From Coemansia sp. RSA 922 (taxonomy: Eukaryota > Kickxellomycota > Kickxellomycetes > Kickxellales > Kickxellaceae): a DNA stretch of 13,823 nt. The notes under the pieces were generated by a model, which had not been told where the DNA came from, ran no database searches, and saw nothing but the letters and a program-made list of their open reading frames with translations. Positions 8,941 to 13,823 of this stretch are shown here, piece by piece. The stretch lies in NCBI GenBank assembly GCA_027577415.1, contig JANBQS010000665.1, positions 1 to 13,823 on the forward strand. The letters are read 5' to 3'. The position numbers and the translations under genes are program-made. Position 1 is the stretch's first letter. The number at the start of each line of letters is the position of its first letter.

Positions 8941-9416
8941 GGATAGGTCGATGTATAGTCCGAACTCTGACGAAAGAGAGAGAAAAAAAGACAATAGAGT
9001 AGAAACTGCCTGTCCTTTACAAGTGAAATAGAGCAAATGACTATCTACAAAGAAGAAGAGCAGAGTAAACGCCTCTGCACGACACGTCTTGGCCCTACAG
9101 TAGTCCCTTTTCTTGTTGGAAGATCCCCGCGCATCCAGAGCGCTTGGCTGCATGAGTCTGGGCTGATGTCTGATGCATTGCGGCTCGGCTCGCTAAGCGA
9201 GTCGGAGGAGCAATAGCGGGGAGCCAATTGCACGCGTCCAACGCCAGGAACGTGATGATACAACGCTCAGTCGAATTTAACATCCTGTCTTCCTTCCAGG
9301 TCAATTACACATCCGTATTTTTCTCTCTTTTAGGATTTTTTGCTGGGCAGCCAGGATAACACCTCCATTTCTTTCTCTTCACGCGAGGACTGCGAAATTC
9401 CGTAGCTGAAGCGAAT
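8941..9416. other. Divergent intergenic region between AKR1 and EMP24
   Basis: A 476-nt region with no separate gene. AKR1's frame runs open upstream to an ATG at 9153, but the translated extension has mixed charged and hydrophobic content unlike AKR1. On the minus strand a long pyrimidine run ending in TCAG (last base 8967) resembles a 3' splice site, so a 5'-leader intron of AKR1 is possible. No donor stands out. Confidence 0.45.
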
Positions 9417-10090
9417 ATGATTAGACCATTTGCCAGTGTCGTGCTTGTTCTCGGCATGCTTGCATCTCTTGCGGCGGCATACACGACAATTATGCGACCC
9501 AATTCGCAAGAGTGTTACCTTGAGCGCATGAAGGTCAACGACCACTTTTCGATTACCTTTGAGACTGCTGGCAAGATACCCATTGAATTCTATGTACGTA
9601 TTCAACAGCGCGTAGCTTTTGCTCTTTGTTTGCGTCCAGACAACAAACTAACAGCCCTTTGTATTTACGCATATTGTAGATTACAGACAGCCACAACGCG
9701 CACATATTTTCGATGCCACTTTCCGGCGAAGGCCACCACAGTTATATTAGCACCAGTGAAGGCAGGCATGCATACTGCTTCAGAAACGGTATGTCGCAAG
9801 AGGTTGTCGTAAACTTTAACCCCCACGGCCCCGAGGAGGAGACATATCTTGTAGGCCACGATGCTACGCCCGCAGAGCAGGAGGTTCGTAAACTGTCGCA
9901 CAATGTCGAGGAGGTCAGAGACCACTTTGAGTTTATGCTGTTCCGCAATGAGATCCACGACCAGAGCGTCTCGGATACTCAGCGCCGGATGTTCCACTGG
10001 GCTATTCTGCAGACCATGGTTCTCGCTGGTATGTGCGGCTGGCAGATTTATTACGTGCGGTCGCTTTTCAAGATCCGCGGTGTGGTGTAA
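9417..10090 (+). CDS. EMP24: p24-beta cargo receptor EMP24/TMED2, two exons
   Basis: Exon 1 (9417-9593) and exon 2 (9680-10090) flank an 86-nt intron (donor TAT|GTACGT, branch AACTAACAG, acceptor TTGTAG|ATT) and give 195 residues. A signal peptide (about 1-21, ending SLAAA) is followed by a GOLD domain. Its conserved cysteines are C33 (NSQECYLER) and C92 (HAYCFRNGMS), the pair that forms a disulfide in p24 proteins. A heptad-rich helix follows (VRKLSHNVEEVRDHFEFML), then one membrane segment (about 165-185) and a short cytosolic tail, SLFKIRGVV. The WQIYYVRSLFKIRGVV end matches the p24-beta (TMED2/Emp24) tail, with its aromatic COPII-binding residue and terminal VV. It packages cargo, including GPI-anchored proteins, into COPII vesicles as part of the p24 complex. 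The GGTATGT inside exon 2 near 9788 looks like a donor, but the conserved motif reads straight through it. Confidence 0.92.
9594..9679 (+). other. Intron of EMP24
   Basis: The 86-nt phase-0 intron has donor GTACGT and acceptor TTGTAG, with CTAAC about 30 nt before the acceptor. Removing it joins IEFY to ITDSHN in the middle of the GOLD domain. Confidence 0.85.
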
Positions 10091-10163
10091 AGCAAAAGCG
10101 CCTTGTTCTTTTTTTCAAAATATGTCTTTGCTATAATTTCTGAAACATGCTGTTTGCTTTTTT

Positions 10164-11228
10164 TTATCCAGAGATTTCATGGGTCAGAACGATACGATAA
10201 CGAGCCTGGCCTTTATCCATATGCTGCAACGCCTCGTTGACTTGGCCGATCGGGTACTTTTCTATAATCGGGCGAATGTTGTTTTGCGAGGCAAACTCGA
10301 GAGTCTTTTTGAGGACGTTGACACCGCCGATCATCGATCCAGTAATCGACACTTCGGTACTGATAATGTCATATGGAGCAAACGTCATATGGCCTTCAGG
10401 AATGGCCAACAACACAACCGTCCCCTCAAAAGCCATCCACGAGAGAAACTCAGAATACTGGCTTGACTTTGAGTTGGATGTGATAAACAGATAGTCAAGG
10501 GTATGGCGCACGGCGTCAACCTCATCCTTATCGGACGTGTCAACAAACTTTGAAGCACCCAGTTCTAGGCACTGCTGACGCTTGTTGGGCGAGTGCGAGA
10601 AGGCGACGACCTCGGCACCCAAAGCATGCGCGTACTGGATGGCGAGATGTCCCAATCCACCAATGCCAACAATGCCGACACGGTCTCCCTCCTTCACGCC
10701 CTTGCGAAGCATAGGCGCAAATACGGTGACGCCAGCACACATTAGCGGGGCGGCATGGACGGGGTCAATGTCGTCAGGAATCTTGAAGGCGTAGTTGGCG
10801 TTTACGCGGACAGCTTCAGCATAGCCACCTTGTGCTTGGTGGCCGTCGGCGTACTTGGAGTTGTAGGTAAATACGCTCTTGGGGCAATGAGGGTCGAGGT
10901 CGTGGCTGCAGGCATTGCAATCACCTTGGAGGCATCCGTAGACCTGAGCGCCGACACCAACCAAGTCACCCTCCTTGAACTCGGTTACCTTGCTGCCCTT
11001 AGTGATGACCTTGCCAACGATTTCATGGCCGACGATGGCGGGGAACATCGTTGGTCCCCACTCTTCCTTCAGCGTGTGCAAGTCTGAGCCGCAGATTCCA
11101 CTGTACTCGATCTTGATTTCAATGTCATTGTCGTCTAGTGGACGTGGCGTGTATGACCAGGGCTCGACTTTGAGTCCGGGGCCCATGGCGGCCCAGCCAT
11201 GAATCTCACTGATTTTACCTTGAACCAT
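10164..11228 (-). CDS. Zinc- and NADP-dependent alcohol dehydrogenase, ADH6/cinnamyl-alcohol type (tandem copy A)
   Basis: A 354-residue medium-chain dehydrogenase encoded in one exon. Catalytic-zinc residues are C46 (GICGSDLH), H68-E69 (GHE) and C164 (LMCAGVTV). The Rossmann motif GIGGLGH (188-194) is followed by SHSPNKR (211-217), whose Ser and Lys sit where ADH6-type enzymes hold the NADP 2'-phosphate, so NADP(H) is expected. Such enzymes reduce cinnamaldehyde, fusel and furan aldehydes to alcohols, often for detoxification. The structural-zinc loop reads C99-x4-C104-x2-C107-x7-C115, two residues longer at the first gap than the usual C-x2-C-x2-C-x7-C. Length and termini are normal. Copy B lies 275 nt upstream on the same strand. 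The stop is 73 nt from the convergent EMP24 stop. The specific substrate cannot be told. Confidence 0.93.
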   Translation of the reverse strand: MVQGKISEIHGWAAMGPGLKVEPWSYTPRPLDDNDIEIKIEYSGICGSDLHTLKEEWGPTMFPAIVGHEIVGKVITKGSKVTEFKEGDLVGVGAQVYGCLQGDCNACSHDLDPHCPKSVFTYNSKYADGHQAQGGYAEAVRVNANYAFKIPDDIDPVHAAPLMCAGVTVFAPMLRKGVKEGDRVGIVGIGGLGHLAIQYAHALGAEVVAFSHSPNKRQQCLELGASKFVDTSDKDEVDAVRHTLDYLFITSNSKSSQYSEFLSWMAFEGTVVLLAIPEGHMTFAPYDIISTEVSITGSMIGGVNVLKKTLEFASQNNIRPIIEKYPIGQVNEALQHMDKGQARYRIVLTHEISG

Positions 11229-11503
11229 TGCAAGCTTATAGTGTAGTACGATATAAGATGATTTAAAGCAGGTTTGTCGACAATAGTAGCGTCAAAGAAA
11301 GGGGAGACGGATGAACATATGTCGCTTACATTTCGTGCATTAATTTGTACCATGTCGATAGATCTAGGCCATCGACTGGTGTAAACAAAATGGACAAACA
11401 CTGGCGTCCATTGGGCGAATAAAATATCCTTAATGCTGACTTGCAGTTCTAATATCAATAAACAGTGCCTCTTTTAAAAAATTACTAATCGAAGAACATT
11501 ATC
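11229..11503. other. Spacer between the tandem alcohol dehydrogenases
   Basis: This 275-nt stretch holds the 3' end of copy B and the promoter of copy A, with no gene of its own. Unlike copy B, copy A has no clear TATAAAA box at a comparable distance; only weak A/T-rich sites are visible near 11240-11265. The spacer shows no obvious similarity by eye to the region upstream of copy B. Confidence 0.4.
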
Positions 11504-12574
11504 TTACAGATTGCTGCTAGGGCTATTCTCGAGTACTGCGCGATAGCGGGCATTGCCATCATTGACACGCTCCAGTGCATCATTGATCTTGTCCATTGGG
11601 AAGCGCTCGATCATCGGGAGGATGTTGTGCTCAGCCGAGAACTCGAGGGTCTTTTTGAGGACATTGACACCGCCGATCAAGGATCCGGTGATGGCTACTT
11701 CGCTAATGATAAATTCGCGAGGAGAGAACGACATCTGGCCCTTAGGAAGCGACAACAGGACGATTTGGCCCTCAAAGGTCATCCAGGTGATGTAGTCGTT
11801 GTACTGGTTTGAGTGAGAGTTTGAGGTAATGAACAGATAGTTCAGCGAGCGGCGCACGGCGTCAACCTCATCCTTGTTGGAGACATCGACGAAGGTAGTG
11901 GCGCCTAGCTTCATGCACTCCTCGCGCTTGTTGGGTGAGTGCGAGAAGGCGACAACCTCGGCGCCTAGGGCGCGAGCGTACTGGATGGCGAGATGACCCA
12001 GTCCACCAATGCCAACAATGCCGACACGGTCTCCCTTCTTCACGCCCTTGCGGAGCATAGGCGCAAACACAGTAACGCCAGCGCACATCAGAGGCGGGGC
12101 GTAGACGGGGTCGATGCCGGCAGGAATCTTGAAGGCATAGTTGGCATTTACACGGACAGCTTCAGCATAGCCACCGTGGGCTTGGTGGCCATCGGCGTAC
12201 TTGGCGTTGTAGGTAAATACACTCTTGGGGCAATGAGGGTCGAGATCGCGGCTGCAAGCATTGCAGTCGCCCTGGAGACATCCGTAGACCTGAGCACCGA
12301 CACCAACGAGATCACCCTCTTCAAGGTGAGCCACCTTCTCGCCCTTGGTAATGACCTTGCCGACGATTTCGTGGCCGACAATGGCGGGATACGATGTACC
12401 GCTCCACTCTTGTTTGATTGTGTGTAGGTCGGAACCGCAGATGCCGCTGTACTCGATCTTGATCTCGACGTCGTTTTCTCCCAGCGGGCGTGGTGTGTAC
12501 GACCAGGGCTCGACCTTGATTCCAGGCTCCATGGCAGCCCAGCCACGGATCTCGTTGATCTTTCCTTGAACCAT
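11504..12574 (-). CDS. Zinc- and NADP-dependent alcohol dehydrogenase, ADH6/cinnamyl-alcohol type (tandem copy B)
   Basis: A 356-residue paralog of the neighbouring dehydrogenase, aligned without gaps through the first two thirds. The catalytic zinc set (C46, H68-E69, C164), GIGGLGH at 188-194, SHSPNKR at 211-217 and the extended structural-zinc loop C-x4-C-x2-C-x7-C are all kept, so it should be active with NADP(H). The first 217 residues differ from copy A at about 27 sites, but the last third differs at about 60 of 137, including the segment that helps shape the substrate pocket and the C-terminal tail (ENSPSSNL). This suggests changed specificity or partial sequence homogenisation. It is transcribed in the same direction as copy A but from its own promoter: a TATAAAAA box lies about 106 nt upstream, and two AGGGG stress-type pentamers lie farther up. 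Confidence 0.93.
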   Translation of the reverse strand: MVQGKINEIRGWAAMEPGIKVEPWSYTPRPLGENDVEIKIEYSGICGSDLHTIKQEWSGTSYPAIVGHEIVGKVITKGEKVAHLEEGDLVGVGAQVYGCLQGDCNACSRDLDPHCPKSVFTYNAKYADGHQAHGGYAEAVRVNANYAFKIPAGIDPVYAPPLMCAGVTVFAPMLRKGVKKGDRVGIVGIGGLGHLAIQYARALGAEVVAFSHSPNKREECMKLGATTFVDVSNKDEVDAVRRSLNYLFITSNSHSNQYNDYITWMTFEGQIVLLSLPKGQMSFSPREFIISEVAITGSLIGGVNVLKKTLEFSAEHNILPMIERFPMDKINDALERVNDGNARYRAVLENSPSSNL

Positions 12575-13121
12575 TTTAATGTGCTTGTAGTTGACAATTT
12601 GTAAGAGGGGGATAGTAAAACAAAAATGAATAGATATGATTTTTACGTGCCATTCTTCTAAAGGTGGATAGCACGTCTCTTTTTATACGCTGATCGAGCT
12701 CACCACTCAACTGGGTACAGGTTCCATTCATGGTACATAATAGGAAGGTGCGAAACCCGTGTTGCCGCACCAAGGCCCCACGTTTTCCCACTCCTAATAG
12801 TAAAGAAAATGCGATCGGCGGGGAGGACGATCAAAAAGTGGCGCTGACAAATTACCTTTTCATCGCTCTAGTTATTTTTTAGGAGTGCCGGAATTTACAA
12901 GTCTGACTTTTTTTTTCCGACGATTATTTCCACTCTCGATAATCCGATCCGACAAAGCTGAGATCGTTCGCTCATTGAATACAGATTGCAATAACGCATG
13001 TCAGTTCTGACAAACCATGGAGCTCGGAAAAACGCTAGAGTTTCCGCAGTACCCGCTATCTCTTAAACATCTGAGGGGGGTGGTTTTTGGCGCAACCTTT
13101 GTGCAAATTTATTGTGATTAA
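12575..13121. other. Intergenic region upstream of alcohol dehydrogenase copy B
   Basis: A 547-nt region with no supported gene. It contains the likely promoter of copy B: a TATA box at 12680-12687 and AGGGG pentamers, which match the yeast stress-response element, at 12606-12610 and 13074-13078. An AAAAAGTGG word occurs at 12833-12841. Function of these sites is inferred only from their sequence. Confidence 0.4.
12680..12687 (-). promoter_or_regulatory. TATA box of alcohol dehydrogenase copy B
   Basis: On the minus strand this reads TATAAAAA within GCGTATAAAAAGAG, about 106 nt upstream of the start codon. Sequence and spacing suit a fungal core promoter. Confidence 0.5.
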
Positions 13122-13499
13122 TTAAAATAAAATTGGTTCAGGCCACAATGGCGGATTAACAGGTGCAGCCAAGGCGTTGGTGTCGTCGTCCGGAGCTGAC
13201 TGCTGGTGATACTGAACAATGTGATGTAGGCGGTCGGCCACTTGTTGCGATTCGTTTCTAAATGAGATCTTCCCATCGAGCTCATCGTCGCCGGGATCGA
13301 AGTGGTACCACCGGTTAGACACCGTTAACCAGCGTTTTTCGAAAATATGTGGGGCCTTAATCATGGAGTAGGGATAGCAGAAATCGCGTAGAATATGCGA
13401 AATGACTGCAGATTTCCAGCGGAGATTTCTTAGGGCCTTCGTAGTATCCGTTTGCCTCTTGATCCGAGAGGGTTGATATTGGTGAGGTATTAAATCAAT
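13122..13499 (-). CDS. Unrecognised coding stretch, probably the last exon of a gene
   Basis: The minus-strand frame is open for 125 codons, from just after an in-frame TAA at 13500-13502 to the stop at 13122-13124. The only ATG in it is at 13364, giving an 80-residue product. However, the sequence upstream of that ATG also looks coding (KALRNLRWKSAVISHILRDF, then CYPYS), with the same mixed polar and aromatic composition. An exon starting at a splice acceptor is therefore more likely; AG sites around 13458-13462 are candidates. The product is rich in Trp, His, Asp and Gln (EKRWLTVSNRWYHFDPGDDE), with a disordered Pro-rich tail ending WPEPILF. There is no signal peptide, membrane segment or motif I recognise. 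It could also be a decayed gene fragment. The 5' end is uncertain and may lie beyond the window. Confidence 0.45.
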   Translation of the reverse strand: MDLIPHQYQPSRIKRQTDTTKALRNLRWKSAVISHILRDFCYPYSMIKAPHIFEKRWLTVSNRWYHFDPGDDELDGKISFRNESQQVADRLHHIVQYHQQSAPDDDTNALAAPVNPPLWPEPILF

Positions 13500-13742
13500 T
13501 TACTGATCATATGCAGCATTTAATTACACGTGGCGAATTTTGCAGATGTAGTTAGGCAGTATGCGGCATAGTTTTGCAATAGGTTAAAGAATGACTCGAA
13601 CACAGTCAGTGCTTGGAAAAATCTTCCCGCACCTCCCCAACGTCGGAATCTTGAGGACACAGAGATGCCGACGCCACTCGAATACTCTTTTTTTTATTTA
13701 GCACGATTCTTCATTGTGCAAGAGCCTCCTGGATTCTATCGC
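13500..13742. other. Unassigned stretch between the unknown minus-strand ORF and the right-edge promoter
   Basis: About 240 nt with no supported feature. On the minus strand there are CTAAC (13551-13555) and GTAA-type donors (13527 region), as expected if an intron of the leftward unknown gene lies here, but I could not place an upstream exon. ATGs on the minus strand open only very short frames. Confidence 0.3.
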
Positions 13743-13751
13743 TATAAAAAG
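13743..13751 (+). promoter_or_regulatory. TATA box near the right edge
   Basis: TATAAAAAG lies 51 nt upstream of the cluster of ATG codons at 13794-13805. It suggests a plus-strand gene starting at the window edge. Confidence 0.35.
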
Positions 13752-13793
13752 CAAGGCGTGGAAGTGCAGGTCAGATCGTGGGGCGTGTGAAGA

Positions 13794-13817
13794 ATGATGG
13801 GGATGGCGCCCTTGCAG
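13794..13817 (+). CDS. Possible first exon of a plus-strand gene that leaves the window
   Basis: ATG codons at 13794, 13797 and 13803 are in one frame and encode MMGMAPLQ up to CAG|GTAAGG, a good donor at 13818. A TATA box 51 nt upstream supports transcription to the right. The peptide is too short for any family call, so the reading rests only on start, donor and TATA spacing. Confidence 0.28.
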
Positions 13818-13823
13818 GTAAGG

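Noticed and set aside
8474..9031. A 185-codon plus-strand open frame antisense to AKR1
   Set aside because: It mirrors the Ser/Ala/Asp-rich low-complexity N-terminus and first ankyrin repeats of AKR1. Its Ser/Val/Leu-rich translation is what antisense reading of such codons gives, and it has no motif.
9783..9795. GGTATGT inside EMP24 exon 2 as a second intron donor
   Set aside because: The CFRNGMSQEVVVNFN stretch reads through it and matches the p24 family. No acceptor gives a better protein.
13561..13640. Minus-strand TTCGAGTC resembling a tRNA B box
   Set aside because: The flanking bases do not form a T-stem, and no acceptor or anticodon stem can be built around it.

Overview
The window looks like compact nuclear DNA of a fungus. 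Eight confidently recognised genes plus one unrecognised coding stretch sit on both strands with short gaps. Five short introns can be placed (77 to 132 nt), with GTAAGT-like donors, CTAAC-type branch sites in several, and TAG acceptors. Gene content (AKR1, EMP24, BAP31/YET, NUS1, a fungal arylsulfatase, an ADH6-type reductase) is fungal. An early-diverging, zygomycete-grade fungus (Kickxellomycotina is my guess) fits best, but this is inference and no marker gene here proves it.

Layout, left to right. A secreted arylsulfatase runs leftward off the window (1-1517, minus). Across a 634-nt divergent promoter region lies a two-exon STN1-like telomere OB-fold gene (2152-2699, plus). It converges on a three-exon BAP31/YET-type ER protein (2751-3609, minus) that contains a 24-nt micro-exon. 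Behind it, on the same strand, is NUS1 (3829-4938, minus, two exons), the Nogo-B-receptor-like subunit of cis-prenyltransferase. A BtuF-like binding protein (5283-6330, plus) follows, split by a GC-AG intron, and it converges on the ankyrin-DHHC palmitoyltransferase AKR1 (6373-8940, minus). Then come the p24 cargo receptor EMP24 (9417-10090, plus, two exons) and two tandem zinc alcohol dehydrogenase paralogs of the ADH6/cinnamyl type (10164-11228 and 11504-12574, both minus). The right end holds an unrecognised minus-strand coding stretch (13122-13499) and a possible TATA box plus first exon of a plus-strand gene (13743-13817).

Several genes serve the secretory pathway: dolichol synthesis (NUS1), ER export (EMP24), an ER membrane protein (BAP31), palmitoylation (AKR1) and a secreted hydrolase. 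Fungi do not usually use operons, so this is probably chance neighbourhood. I found no CRISPR array, transposon, rRNA or tRNA. The observations most worth checking are the OB-only STN1, the apparently cytosolic BtuF-like protein, the 24-nt micro-exon in BAP31, and the uneven divergence of the ADH pair. Exon joins were worked out by hand from reading frame, splice signals and family resemblance; transcripts would be decisive.
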